NCBI RefSeq assembly: GCF_900177725.1
Contig: NZ_FXAT01000006.1
Location: forward strand, 248,001-312,000
From: Paraburkholderia susongensis
GTDB taxonomy: Bacteria > Pseudomonadota > Gammaproteobacteria > Burkholderiales > Burkholderiaceae
Direction: 5' to 3'
Length of the DNA: 64,000 nt
How positions within the stretch are numbered: position 1 is the stretch's first letter; every line of letters begins with the position of its first letter. This document shows, in pieces, positions 1 through 9,132 of the stretch. Position numbers and translations under genes: made by a program. The notes under the pieces are model-generated. The model did not search any database. It worked only from the letters and a program-made list of their open reading frames with translations, and had not been told where the DNA came from.

Positions 1-521
1 CCGACACGTATGTCGATCTGAACGATGGCGAGGTGGATGTAGCCATACGGTTCGGGAGTGGCCGCTATCCACGTGTCCTGGCCGAGCGGATCCTGGAAGA
101 GACCGTGACTCCGGTCTGTAGTCCTGAGTATCGAGAGAAAAAGGGCGGATTGCCCTCCGTGGCGAGTCTTGCCGGTTGTACCTTGCTTCATGAGGACCGC
201 ATGCTAGCCAACTGGGAGCAATGGTTTGCGCTAGCCGGAGTAGACGGCGCTCATAGCGCTCGCGGCCCGGCCTACAGTCACGGCAGCATGGCCATCGAGG
301 CGGCCATTCGCGGCGAAGGTGTGGCACTGGGGCGCAGCGTGATCGTAGCGGACGACATTGTTGCAGGACGTCTGGTTGCTCCATTCCCGCAGTTCCGACT
401 CAAGGTCGAGCGCGGCCATGATCTCGTCTATCGCATCGGAAGCAAGGACGATCCCAAGGTTCGCGCGTTGCGCGACTGGCTCGCTGACGAAATCCGGTTG
501 TTTTTGGCGAATGAAGCTTGA
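1..521 (+). CDS. LysR-family transcriptional regulator, C-terminal part (cut by window edge)
   Basis: The reading frame is open from base 3 and carries no start here, so the gene begins before the window. The visible part is the effector-binding domain of a LysR-type regulator: a stretch reading DLNDGEVDVAIRFGSG, typical of the GcvA-like subgroup, then a PVCSPEY segment and a late GVALGRSVIVADDIVAGRLV segment shared by this family. The N-terminal helix-turn-helix is outside the window. It converges on the porin gene that follows, so its target is more likely upstream of the window. Family assignment is firm; the effector is unknown. Confidence 0.85.
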   Translation, partial: DTYVDLNDGEVDVAIRFGSGRYPRVLAERILEETVTPVCSPEYREKKGGLPSVASLAGCTLLHEDRMLANWEQWFALAGVDGAHSARGPAYSHGSMAIEAAIRGEGVALGRSVIVADDIVAGRLVAPFPQFRLKVERGHDLVYRIGSKDDPKVRALRDWLADEIRLFLANEA

Positions 522-689
522 GCAACACTCAAGATCTATCCAGGGATTTACTGGGATTTACCAGAAAGCGCTTGCCGGGCAGCTCAACCAACAGCATCGA
601 CTGCCGCTCGCAATTTCTTAGGTACTCCAGATCATCCCGTTTTCTCCGTCGATGCACGCAAAGAGGCGCACGCCCGCCCGCCCCTGCGC

Positions 690-1832
690 TCAGAACATAT
701 GGCGCAAGCCCACCATCATGCCGAGTTGCGTCGTGGTGGCCGCTGCGCTCAGGCCTCCAAAGCCCTGTAGTTGCGCTCCGATCATGCCGCCGCGATACAG
801 CGAGTAATCGGCTTCCGCATAAACGCTCGTCGCACGCGAAAGGCCGTAGTCGGCCAGCAGTTGGAATTGCGTGGCGTTGCCGTCGCCGCTTTGCGTCTTG
901 CCGCTTTGCAGCGTGCGCCACACATTCGCCGAAAGATGAGTGTAATTCCCCACCAGTTGCGTGACGCCGCCAAAGAACATCTCACGCGCAGAGAACGTAT
1001 TGAACTTGAGTGCCGTGAGTAGGGCCGGCGTGAACGGGCCGTTCGGGAAATTTCCCATGAAGCCGGGATCCTGCCGGTTCACCACCCATCCAAAGTTGAC
1101 GGTCGTGTCGACGAACGTGTAGGCGCCGCCGGCAGTCCACGTCTTGAAGTGCGCCGAGCTATTGAGCGCATCGCGCGCATCCAGATAGCCGGCGCCAAGG
1201 CGCAACGGCCATTGCGGAATGTATGCAATCGACGCGCCGATCTGGCTGCCCGCGCCGAATGCCCCCGCCTGACCGCCAAACGCGTACGAAAGCTCGAGCG
1301 CAACGTCCTGCCAGCGCGCAATATACTTCGCCATGTTGCTGGTCCAGACACCCTGAGCCATTCCCACTTCCGGGCGGAACTGATAGACCGTCGGTAGCCA
1401 CGACGCGCTCACGTAGGTCTTCACAACGGCGTCCGCGAGCGGGTTGGTCTGACGACCCAGTGTGAGCCGGCCGAACGTGGAAGACTGCAAGCCGATATAG
1501 GCCGTGTTGAAGAGCGGATAACCGGGATCGCTCACGCCGGAGTTCGTAAAGAACCGGTTTTCCAGCTGGAAAACGACGCGATTGCCGCCGCCGAGATCTT
1601 CCGCACCGAGCATTCCCCAATTGCTTTCACTCAGGCCGCCATTGACGAGTTGAACCCTGCTGTCGCCGGCGGCATTGGCGTGCGTCGTGTAGCGCACAGC
1701 CGTATCGATCAATCCGTACAGCGTCACAGAAGACTGCGCGCACGCCGCCGAGCCAAAGCCGGCCATTGCCACGGCGCCAGCCAATCGCGCCGCCGCGCCG
1801 AGCTTGAACTGCACTGCATTGACTGATCGCAT
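690..1832 (-). CDS. Outer-membrane trimeric porin (Burkholderiales type)
   Basis: About 380 residues, the usual length of Burkholderiaceae general porins. The start at 1832 is chosen because an AGGAG ribosome site lies just upstream; an in-frame ATG at 1868 lacks one. A signal peptide ends in AACAQ and is followed by SSVTLYGLIDTAVRYTT, the hallmark N-terminus of these 16-stranded porins. The protein ends in HMF, the terminal-aromatic beta-strand recognised by the outer-membrane assembly machinery. It would form a passive channel for small hydrophilic solutes. Specificity cannot be read from sequence; its nearness to a sugar operon is suggestive only. Confidence 0.92.
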   Translation of the reverse strand: MRSVNAVQFKLGAAARLAGAVAMAGFGSAACAQSSVTLYGLIDTAVRYTTHANAAGDSRVQLVNGGLSESNWGMLGAEDLGGGNRVVFQLENRFFTNSGVSDPGYPLFNTAYIGLQSSTFGRLTLGRQTNPLADAVVKTYVSASWLPTVYQFRPEVGMAQGVWTSNMAKYIARWQDVALELSYAFGGQAGAFGAGSQIGASIAYIPQWPLRLGAGYLDARDALNSSAHFKTWTAGGAYTFVDTTVNFGWVVNRQDPGFMGNFPNGPFTPALLTALKFNTFSAREMFFGGVTQLVGNYTHLSANVWRTLQSGKTQSGDGNATQFQLLADYGLSRATSVYAEADYSLYRGGMIGAQLQGFGGLSAAATTTQLGMMVGLRHMF

Positions 1833-1908
1833 CGGGTCTCCTGTTGTCGTTATCGGATTGTCATGCACAACCGGTTAAAGCGGCGTGAATAGTATTTTGC
1901 ACTGCGGT

Positions 1909-2240
1909 TCATTCAGGTGCTTGCACTGTCGACAATAATTGGCTATGCGTCGAGCCCGGTTCGTTGCGCAGGAAACGATAAGCATCAGGCGGCCGTTTCG
2001 CGTTGACGCGATTCACGACCGTGATCGTATTGAACCTCACACCGTGCCTGCACAACAGGCCGATTCCGCATATGACGTTGTCGAAGGTGCAATGCCCCTT
2101 TCGATCCACGCGAAGCGCATCGGACAATTCACGCGGGCCGTCGATGCTGATTTCGACCAGAAAATCGTGTGCTTTCAGAAAAACGCATCACGCATCGTCC
2201 AGCCGGTGTCGTTTCCATTGTGTCGGCAATGGCGTGTATG
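1909..2240 (-). pseudogene. Remnant of an anaerobic sulfatase maturase (radical SAM, AslB/anSME family)
   Basis: Read on the minus strand, about 330 bases encode a central slice of an anSME-type radical SAM protein: LDDA, a stop where a Trp codon is expected, then FLVEISIDGP, ALRVDRKGHCTFDNV, GIGLLCRHGVRFNTITVVNR and AYRFLRNEPGS, ending at a stop after STVQAPE. The SIDGP and FNTLTVVN-like strings are characteristic of formylglycine-generating radical SAM maturases. The CX3CX2C cluster region and the C-terminal SPASM cysteines are absent, and the frame breaks further upstream. I read it as a dead relic of a sulfatase locus. No sulfatase gene is recognisable in the window. Confidence 0.72.
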
Positions 2241-2323
2241 CATCCTCTCCGACCGCTGTTCAGTCTCGGGAATTCCCCTAGCAGATCGCGCTTGATTTTC
2301 CGCATTCACCTGATCTAATCTAC

Positions 2324-2335
2324 TAACACGTGTTA
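2324..2335. promoter_or_regulatory. Distal LacI-family operator
   Basis: TAACACGTGTTA is a perfect 12-base palindrome about 110 bases before the LacI-type gene. It shares its core with the proximal palindrome at 2396-2419. The centres are 78 bases apart, close enough for repressor-mediated looping. The even-length dyad with a central CG fits LacI/GalR operators. The assignment to the neighbouring repressor is inferred. Confidence 0.7.
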
Positions 2336-2395
2336 CGAAATTTAAAATTCAAATTTTCTTCGTAAAAACAGCCATATTGCGCTTTTTTTTCGAAT

Positions 2396-2419
2396 GCACA
2401 CTAACACGTGTTAGTGTGC
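2396..2419. promoter_or_regulatory. Proximal LacI-family operator (24-base perfect palindrome)
   Basis: A perfect 24-base inverted repeat centred at 2407/2408 with core CTAACACGTGTTAG. It ends about 20 bases before the ATG at 2441, so a bound repressor would block transcription of its own gene and of the operon behind it. AT-rich sequence between the two operators is a likely promoter region. Confidence 0.8.
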
Positions 2420-2440
2420 TCAACGGAATTCCGCCAACCG

Positions 2441-3481
2441 ATGAAACGTGCCACCAGTCACCAGGTCGCCAAACTCGCGAACGTGTCGCGCACCACCGTG
2501 TCGTTCGTGCTCAACGACGTGCCGGACATGGGCATCAGCCCAGAGACGCGAAGCCGCGTGCTCGAAGCCGCGCGCCAGCTCGGCTACGTACCGAACGCGC
2601 TCGCCCGTTCGCTTGTGAGCGGCGCCACGCGAACGGTCGGTCTGCTTATGCCGCAGGACGACCAGGTGCATGCGAACGTCGACGCTTACATCCCTCGCTT
2701 TCTGTCGGGCGTCACGCTGACCTGCCAGTCGCGCGGCTACAAGGTGCTGTTCGAGCCGCTCAACCGTGCCGAGCCGGCGGGCACGTTCGTCGGTCTCGTC
2801 GACAGTGGACGCATCGACGGGCTGATCGCGCTCAATCCGCGCAAGGAGGATCTCTCCTATCTGAACGATGCGGCGGCGAACGGCTTTCCGCTCGTCGTGT
2901 TCGGCCCGAGTTTCACCGGCTACGACAGCATCCGCAGCCTCAACGCGGACAACCGCGACGCCGCGCGCCGCGCCACCGAACATCTGCTCGCGCTCGGCCA
3001 TCGCCGCATCGCTCACATCGGTTTTGCCGCCGACGACACGCCGATCGTACGAGAACGTCTGTCCGGCTTTCGCGACGCGATGCAGGCCGCCAGCGTCGAC
3101 GTCGATCCCGCGTGGATCGGCTACGGCAACTACAGCGCCGGGAGCGGCGAGGAAGCAATGCGCGCGATCCTCGCGCGCCGGCCCGGCATCACCGCCCTCT
3201 TCGCGGGCAACGACACAGTAGCGTTCGGCGCGATGGCCGCGCTGCGCGATGTCGGTCTGCGCATTCCGGACGACGTCGCGATCGTCGGCTACGACGACAT
3301 TCCGCTCGCAGCCTACGCCGCCCCGCCGCTGACAACGATGCGCACCGAGCCGTTCGACGAAGGCAGTCACGCAGCCGCGATGCTGCTGCGAATCATTGCC
3401 GGTGAACAGCCGGAAAGGGGACACACGCAGGCCGAGGTGCCGCTCGTCGTGCGGCGCTCGTGCGGCGCCCGCACCGGCTGA
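2441..3481 (+). CDS. LacI-family transcriptional repressor of the alpha-galactoside operon
   Basis: About 346 residues, normal for LacI/GalR proteins. The N-terminus MKRATSHQVAKLANVSRTTVSFVLN is the LacI helix-turn-helix and is followed by a hinge (YVPNALARSL) that inserts in the minor groove. The rest is a periplasmic-binding-protein-like core that would bind a sugar inducer, with the family strings FAGNDTVAFGAMAALRDVG and VAIVGYDDI. I prefer the ATG at 2441 over a GTG at 2408, because the latter sits inside the proximal operator. Two matching palindromes lie directly upstream, so autorepression is likely. The downstream sugar transporter and alpha-galactosidase suggest a galactoside inducer; this is inferred from context. 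Confidence 0.93.
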   Translation: MKRATSHQVAKLANVSRTTVSFVLNDVPDMGISPETRSRVLEAARQLGYVPNALARSLVSGATRTVGLLMPQDDQVHANVDAYIPRFLSGVTLTCQSRGYKVLFEPLNRAEPAGTFVGLVDSGRIDGLIALNPRKEDLSYLNDAAANGFPLVVFGPSFTGYDSIRSLNADNRDAARRATEHLLALGHRRIAHIGFAADDTPIVRERLSGFRDAMQAASVDVDPAWIGYGNYSAGSGEEAMRAILARRPGITALFAGNDTVAFGAMAALRDVGLRIPDDVAIVGYDDIPLAAYAAPPLTTMRTEPFDEGSHAAAMLLRIIAGEQPERGHTQAEVPLVVRRSCGARTG

Positions 3482-3599
3482 CATCCGCTGCAAAGACCCC
3501 GCAAGAAACCCCGCTGTACGACGTGAAATACGCGATGGCACGGATAGCCAGCACCGCCGTCGCCCCATTCGATCAGAACGACGCTCCCTGGAGAAGACA

Positions 3600-5732
3600 A
3601 TGCGCCCGAACTATCGCCCGCATGCCGAATTGCCGCCACGCCCACTTCACCTGCTTCGCTCATTCCGCCCGCTTTGCCGCCCCAGAATGCTGACCGTGCT
3701 CGCCGTCGCGGTGAGCGCTTCGCTCGCCGGCCTGCCCCACGCGCGCGCCGCGGCGACGCCGGTGTTGCAGTTCAACGATCCGGGCTTCGAGCAGGCCGGC
3801 CCCAACCTCACATGCTCATCGTGGTGGACGGTCAGCTCAGGCGCCGGATGCGCGTCGAACAATCCGCACTACGGCACGCATGCGGCCTTCCTGAATCAGG
3901 GCGACGGCTACTCGGTGTCGCAGTCGGTCCAGTCGCCGGTTGCGGGTCTGTTCGACTTTTCCGCGTGGATCGCCGCGTCGCCCGGCGGCAACGGCGGCAC
4001 GTTTTCGATCCGCAGCGGCAACGGCCCGGTGCAAACGATCACGCTGCCGGCGAATCTGACAACGAGTACGTACATCAAGTACACATTGCCGCGCATCGCG
4101 ATCGCCGCCAACGACACGGTGACGATCACGTTCGCATCGTCGAGTGGACGCGGCTGGGTCAACATCGACGACGTCGAGGTCGTGCAATCCGCGCCGAATG
4201 ATCCGCAAGTGTCGTCGTCGAACCCGACCGTCGTCGCGATGTTCAACTGGGCGAAGGTAAAAGCGAATTCGTGGGTGCGGCAGGGCGGCACGAGCGGCGT
4301 CGTGAACATGGACGAGAACAATCACAGCGGCACCGGCACCGGCGTCTACACGCCGAGCTACTGGGCGGGCTACCCGTTCCGCTCGTACTACTACTCGCGC
4401 GACTTCGCGCACCAGTTCCTCGGTGCGCACATGCTCGGCCTCGATCTGCAGAACAAGACGATGCTCGCCGCGTTCGCCGCATCGGCAACGCAGAGTCGCG
4501 GCTATTTCCCGCTGTGGGCGATCAACTTCGACGGCTCGACGGGTACGACAGACTATAAGAGCGATACGAACTTCGTCCGCGAACTGCCCGCGCCGTTCGA
4601 TCTGTCGCAGCGCATGAACGACGGCTATCGCTGGACCGGCGATGCGGACTACGCCAATTCGCCTGTAATGACAGGCTTCATCGCCAATACGGTCAATGCG
4701 TTCGTGAACGCGCACACCGGCCTCATTCCCGACGGTAAAGCGAACGGCCGCCAGATAACGCTCGCGCAGGAGAGCAGCGACAACATCTTCCAGGGTGTGG
4801 CGAGCTACAACGAGAGCGCCGGTGACGACCCCGTCGAAGCCGCCGATGCGGTATCAACGCAATATCAGGCCTATCTCGCGATGTCCGCGCTGTCCGCCGC
4901 ACGGCGCGATCCGTTCGCGGCGCGCACGTACGCGCAGAAAGCCGCCGATCTCTTCACGTACTACAACAACACGTGGAGCGTCGATCCGTCGGACCCGTCG
5001 AAGGTGATCCGCAGCTACAACCTCGCGTCGACCGGATCGTCCGCATGGGGTGCCGAGATGAGCTGGTTCGCGCCGATGAAGGGCATCATGGCAGCCGGCG
5101 CGCGCCGCGACAGCTACATGTCGTGGCTCAACGCGACTGCGCTCACGCAAACGCCGTCAAATCTCGAAGCGGTCACCTATCTGCCCGATGCGTTCTTCAC
5201 GGTGCACGATGGCGCGACCGCATGGACGTGGATGCAGTACGTCTACAACCGCATCAACGATGTGCACTCGGGCGGCTTCGTCAACGGCGACTATCCAGAG
5301 ACGTCGTTCACGCTAGTGAGCCAGGTGATCCAGGGGCTGCTCGGCGTGCAACCCGACGCCGCGCGCCGCGAGATCGACACCGTGTCGCGGCTGCCGCAGG
5401 ACATCGGCTGGTTGAAGGTCACGAGCATTCCCGTCGGCGACGGCACCATCGCGTTGCGGCAGGACGGCCAGACCCGCAGCACGCTGACGAACACCAGCAG
5501 CGCACGCAGCGGCCCTTACTTCTGGCACGCAGGCTTCCCCGGCAGCTATCGCTGTCTGACCGTGCGCGGCCAGCGCCGCGAAGGCCGCATCGCGCTGCCC
5601 GAAGGCAGTCAGGGGCCATCGTTCACGTACGCGGACATCCTCGTGCCGCCAGGCGAAACCGTGGTTGTCGAGGCGCCGTCGACTTGCCGCGCGAGTGCCG
5701 CTGCATCGGGCACGAAAGCGTCCGCGCAATAA
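3600..5732 (+). CDS. Secreted glycosidase-like protein, carbohydrate-binding N-domain plus six-hairpin-type catalytic domain
   Basis: About 710 residues. The ATG at 3600 follows a GGAG site; the frame is open much further upstream but without coding character. A long N-terminus (arginine/proline-rich, then LTVLAVAVSASLAGLPHARAAA) looks like an extended signal peptide. Residues about 45-195 resemble a galactose-binding-like beta-sandwich (DPGFEQAG, GWVNIDDVEVV). The remainder is rich in Trp, Tyr and helices (YWAGYPFRSYYYSRD, GDADYANSPVM, WMQYVYNRIND), as in (alpha/alpha)6 six-hairpin glycosidases. I could not place it in a known GH family or name catalytic residues. It sits between the repressor and the sugar ABC transporter, so it probably trims an external oligo- or polysaccharide before import. 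Confidence 0.7.
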   Translation: MRPNYRPHAELPPRPLHLLRSFRPLCRPRMLTVLAVAVSASLAGLPHARAAATPVLQFNDPGFEQAGPNLTCSSWWTVSSGAGCASNNPHYGTHAAFLNQGDGYSVSQSVQSPVAGLFDFSAWIAASPGGNGGTFSIRSGNGPVQTITLPANLTTSTYIKYTLPRIAIAANDTVTITFASSSGRGWVNIDDVEVVQSAPNDPQVSSSNPTVVAMFNWAKVKANSWVRQGGTSGVVNMDENNHSGTGTGVYTPSYWAGYPFRSYYYSRDFAHQFLGAHMLGLDLQNKTMLAAFAASATQSRGYFPLWAINFDGSTGTTDYKSDTNFVRELPAPFDLSQRMNDGYRWTGDADYANSPVMTGFIANTVNAFVNAHTGLIPDGKANGRQITLAQESSDNIFQGVASYNESAGDDPVEAADAVSTQYQAYLAMSALSAARRDPFAARTYAQKAADLFTYYNNTWSVDPSDPSKVIRSYNLASTGSSAWGAEMSWFAPMKGIMAAGARRDSYMSWLNATALTQTPSNLEAVTYLPDAFFTVHDGATAWTWMQYVYNRINDVHSGGFVNGDYPETSFTLVSQVIQGLLGVQPDAARREIDTVSRLPQDIGWLKVTSIPVGDGTIALRQDGQTRSTLTNTSSARSGPYFWHAGFPGSYRCLTVRGQRREGRIALPEGSQGPSFTYADILVPPGETVVVEAPSTCRASAAASGTKASAQ

Positions 5733-5746
5733 CCGGAGCGGCGCAC

Positions 5747-6898
5747 ATGGCAAGCATTGCACTCAAGGGCGTCGGCAAGTCGTATGGCCGCCACGCGGCG
5801 GTCGTGCGCGGCGTCGATCTGCAGATCGCGCCCGGCGAGTTCTGCGTGTTCGTCGGCGCGTCGGGCTGCGGCAAGTCGACGCTGCTGCGGATGATCGCCG
5901 GACTGGAGGAGCTAGCCGAAGGCGATCTGTTCATCGGCGAGCGCCGGATGAACGACGTGCCGGCCGCGCAGCGCGGCGTCGCGATGGTGTTTCAGAGCTA
6001 CGCGCTGTTTCCGCACATGACCGTCTACGAAAATCTGTCGTTCGGTTTGACGCTCGCGAAAATCGACAAGCGCACGATTCGGGAGAAGGTCACGGCTACA
6101 GCGAAGGTGTTGCAGCTCGAAGCGCTGCTCGATCGTTTGCCGAAGGCGCTGTCGGGTGGTCAGCGACAGCGCGTGGCGATCGGCCGTGCGCTCGTGCGCG
6201 AGCCGGGCGTATTCCTGTTCGACGAACCGCTGTCGAATCTCGATGCGGCGCTGCGGCTGCAGACGCGCCATGAAATCGCACGGATCCATCGCGGTATCGA
6301 AGGCGCGTCGAGCATCTACGTGACGCATGACCAGGTCGAGGCGATGACGCTCGCCGATCGCATCGTGCTGCTCAACGCAGGTGCCGCAGTCGGGCACGAA
6401 GGCAGCATCGCGCAATGCGGTCCGCCGCTCGAGCTGTATCACCGGCCGCGCAATCGCTTCGTCGCGGGCTTCATCGGTTCGCCGAGGATGAACTTCATTC
6501 CGGCGCGGCTCGTGTCGGCCACCGAACAGCTCGCGCAGGTCCGGCTCGACACCGGCGAGACGCTGGCCGCACGCGTCGATGCGCGGCGGGTGCAGCCGGG
6601 CGAAGCCCTCACGCTCGGCATCCGCCCCGAAGACGCGGGAACGAACACAAACGGACAGCACCTCACTCGCGAAGTGCAGTGGCAGGAGCGGCTCGGCGAA
6701 AGCACCTACGTCTATCTCGACAGCGGCGATGCGCTCGCGCCGTGGGTCGTCAAGCTGCCCGGCAGCGCCAGCGCGCGCGCCGGCGAACGATTGCCGGTCT
6801 CGATCCCGGCCGCGGCCTTGCACGTCTTCGACGCGCGCGGCGATGCGCTCGTGCGCGTTACCGACGATCTGCCCGTGCCACTCGCCCTGCACAACTAA
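5747..6898 (+). CDS. Sugar ABC transporter ATP-binding protein (MsmK/UgpC type)
   Basis: About 383 residues. ATG at 5747 with GGAG ten bases before it; the open frame extends back into the previous gene but that is a shadow. Walker A is GASGCGKST, the Q-loop lies in VFQSYALFPHMTV, the ABC signature is LSGGQRQR, Walker B is VFLFDEPLSNLDA and the switch His is in YVTHDQVEA. The C-terminal OB-type extension (LGIRPED) is typical of CUT1 ATPases such as MalK. It energises import by the two permeases encoded downstream. Confidence 0.95.
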   Translation: MASIALKGVGKSYGRHAAVVRGVDLQIAPGEFCVFVGASGCGKSTLLRMIAGLEELAEGDLFIGERRMNDVPAAQRGVAMVFQSYALFPHMTVYENLSFGLTLAKIDKRTIREKVTATAKVLQLEALLDRLPKALSGGQRQRVAIGRALVREPGVFLFDEPLSNLDAALRLQTRHEIARIHRGIEGASSIYVTHDQVEAMTLADRIVLLNAGAAVGHEGSIAQCGPPLELYHRPRNRFVAGFIGSPRMNFIPARLVSATEQLAQVRLDTGETLAARVDARRVQPGEALTLGIRPEDAGTNTNGQHLTREVQWQERLGESTYVYLDSGDALAPWVVKLPGSASARAGERLPVSIPAAALHVFDARGDALVRVTDDLPVPLALHN

Positions 6899-6919
6899 AC
6901 CCCGCCAATAGGAGACACC

Positions 6920-8161
6920 ATGAAAATCGTCCAATACGCGCGGCAAGGCGCAGTCTCGCTGCTGCTCACCGCTGCGCTGTCGTGCGCGCAGGCCGGTACG
7001 CTGGTCATCAATTCGAACGCGGCCGACACGGCGGTGAAAAACGCTTTCGACGCGGCCGTCGCCGGTTTCAAGGCCGAGAATCCCGATGTCGACGTGAAGG
7101 TCAACACGTTCGATACCGAAGGCTACAAGACGTCTATCCGCAACTTCCTGTCAGCGGAACCGCCCGACGTCGTCACGTGGTACGCGGGGCACCGGATGGC
7201 CCCGTTCGTCGATGCCGGACTCTTCGAAGACGTGACCGACCTTTGGACGAAGAACGGCCTCGACCAGTCGCTGAAAAGCGCCGCATCGGCGATGACGCTG
7301 AACGGCAAGAAATGGGGCATCCCCTACTCGTATTACGCGTGGGGCATTTACTACCGCAAGGATCTGTTCGCGAAACTCGGCATCCAGCCGCCCACCACGT
7401 GGAAAGAACTGCTCGACGCGAGCGCGAAGCTGAAGGCAAACGGCATCACGCCGTTTGCGATCGGCACGAAGCAGCCCTGGACGACTGCCAGTTGGTTCGA
7501 CTACCTCGACATGCGTATGAACGGATACGCTTTCCACATGGATCTGACGAGCGGCAAGGTGCCCTATACCGACAAGCGCGTCGAGGCGGTGTTCGATCGC
7601 TGGGACGAGTTGACGCGGCCCGGCTACTTTCTCGCCAATCATGCGTCGTACACGTGGGAGGAAGCGGTACCGGCACTCGTCAAAGGCGAAGCGGCGATGT
7701 ACCTGATGGGCAACTTCGCCGTCGCACCGATGAAGCAGGCGGGGCTCGGCGAAAGCCAGCTCGGCTTCATGCCGTTCCCCCAGATCGCACCGAACGTGCC
7801 GCGCGCGGAAGAAGCGCCGATCGAAACCCTGCACATCCCCTCGAAGGCCAGGAACAAGGCGGATGCGCGGCGCTTCCTCACGTACATGTCGCGGCCTGAT
7901 GTGCAGGCGCGCTTCGGTGCGATGACCGAAGAGCTGCCGGTGAACCGCAACGCGCCGCCGCCCACCGATCCCTATCTGCGTGCCGGCGCCGCCATGCTCG
8001 CCGACGCGGCCGGGCTGTCGCAGTTCTACGACCGCGATGCGCCCGCTGAAATGGCGAAGGCGGGCATGGATGGTTTCCAACACTACATGCTGCAGCCCGA
8101 TTCGCGCGAAGAAGTGCTGAAGCATCTCGAACAGGTCCGCCAGAGGGTCTATAAACAATGA
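6920..8161 (+). CDS. Extracellular sugar-binding protein, ABC transporter family 1
   Basis: 413 residues with a clear signal peptide (MKIVQYARQGAVSLLLTAALSCAQAG) and a GGAG site before the ATG. The body is a family 1 solute-binding protein: a repeated LVINSNAADTAVKNAF-type N-lobe, PPDVVTWYAGHRMAPFVDAGLFEDVTDLW, a KWGIPYSYYAWGIYYRKDLF segment and a C-lobe with GEAAMYLMGNF. It captures the sugar in the periplasm and delivers it to the permease pair. Its stop overlaps the next start by four bases, so the two are translationally coupled. The ligand is probably an alpha-galactoside, judged by the downstream GH36 enzyme. Confidence 0.93.
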   Translation: MKIVQYARQGAVSLLLTAALSCAQAGTLVINSNAADTAVKNAFDAAVAGFKAENPDVDVKVNTFDTEGYKTSIRNFLSAEPPDVVTWYAGHRMAPFVDAGLFEDVTDLWTKNGLDQSLKSAASAMTLNGKKWGIPYSYYAWGIYYRKDLFAKLGIQPPTTWKELLDASAKLKANGITPFAIGTKQPWTTASWFDYLDMRMNGYAFHMDLTSGKVPYTDKRVEAVFDRWDELTRPGYFLANHASYTWEEAVPALVKGEAAMYLMGNFAVAPMKQAGLGESQLGFMPFPQIAPNVPRAEEAPIETLHIPSKARNKADARRFLTYMSRPDVQARFGAMTEELPVNRNAPPPTDPYLRAGAAMLADAAGLSQFYDRDAPAEMAKAGMDGFQHYMLQPDSREEVLKHLEQVRQRVYKQ

Positions 8162-9132
8162 CGCATCAATCGCGAACCGGCAGTTATGCGCCGCTGCCGT
8201 CTTCTCAACCCGCCATGAACGGACGCGATCAGGCTGGACCGCTCGCGTCGTTCTGGCAGCGCCGTCAGCGTGCGCTCGCACCGTGGCTCTTTCTCGCACC
8301 GGCGCTGATCGCGTTCACTGTGTACGTGCTCGTGCCGATCGTCCAGTCGCTCGCATTGAGCCTGTACGACTGGGACGGCCTCGGCAAGGAGAGCTTCATC
8401 GGTATCGCGAACTACGTCGAGCTGTATCACGATCCTGATTTCTGGGCGGCGTTGCGCAACAACCTGATCTGGCTCGGGGGCTTCGTGCTCGCGATTCCCG
8501 CGGGCCTCTTCATGGCGCTGTTCCTGAACCAGCAGGTGTTCGGCATCCGTCTCGTGAAGTCGCTGTTCTTCTTTCCGTTCGTCATCTCGCAGGCGGTGAT
8601 CGGGCTCGTGTTCAGCTGGTTCTACGATCCGACCAACGGCCTGCTGTTTCACGTGCTGCATCTGTTCGGCCTGAACGGCATCGCGGTGCTCTCCGATGGC
8701 CGGTACGCGACCTGGGGCATCGTCATCGCGGGTCTCTATCCGCAGATCGCGTACTGCATGATCCTGTACCTCACTGGCCTGAACAACGTGCGCGCCGACC
8801 TGATCGAGGCGGCCCGGCTCGAAGGGGCGAAAGGCTGGTCGATGCTTACGCGGATCGTGCTGCCGCAGTTGCGTTCGGCCACCTTCATCGCGGTCGTCGT
8901 GACCGTGGTCGGCGCACTGCGCAGCTTCGACATGATCTCGATCATGACGCAGGGCGGCCCGTACGGTTCGTCGCGCGTACTCGCTTACTACATGTACGAG
9001 CAGGCGCTCAGCGAATACGGCTACAGAATGGGCTACGGCTCCGCCATCGCGACCGTGCTGTTCGCGATCATGCTGGTCTACATCGTCTTCGTGCTGGTGC
9101 GCATCTACCGGCAGGAAAAGGAGCGCGGCTGA
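8158..9132 (+). CDS. Sugar ABC transporter permease (MalF-like)
   Basis: 324 residues. Its ATG overlaps the stop of the binding protein (ATGA). It has a cytoplasmic N-tail, then about six membrane helices (WLFLAPALIAFTVYVLVPIVQSL and others) and the EAA loop reading EAARLEGAKGWSMLTRIVLPQL that docks to the ATPase. It pairs with the next gene to form the CUT1 translocation pore. The first methionine is supported by the overlap; an internal Met at about residue 20 is possible. Confidence 0.93.
   Translation: MTHQSRTGSYAPLPSSQPAMNGRDQAGPLASFWQRRQRALAPWLFLAPALIAFTVYVLVPIVQSLALSLYDWDGLGKESFIGIANYVELYHDPDFWAALRNNLIWLGGFVLAIPAGLFMALFLNQQVFGIRLVKSLFFFPFVISQAVIGLVFSWFYDPTNGLLFHVLHLFGLNGIAVLSDGRYATWGIVIAGLYPQIAYCMILYLTGLNNVRADLIEAARLEGAKGWSMLTRIVLPQLRSATFIAVVVTVVGALRSFDMISIMTQGGPYGSSRVLAYYMYEQALSEYGYRMGYGSAIATVLFAIMLVYIVFVLVRIYRQEKERG

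Noticed and set aside
1939..2295. 118-codon plus-strand frame opposite the sulfatase-maturase remnant
   Set aside because: The minus strand has clear family similarity; this frame has none.
4973..5746. Upstream extension of the ABC ATPase frame into the glycosidase gene
   Set aside because: Arg/His-rich translation; a good ATG with GGAG exists at 5747 and gives the normal family length.
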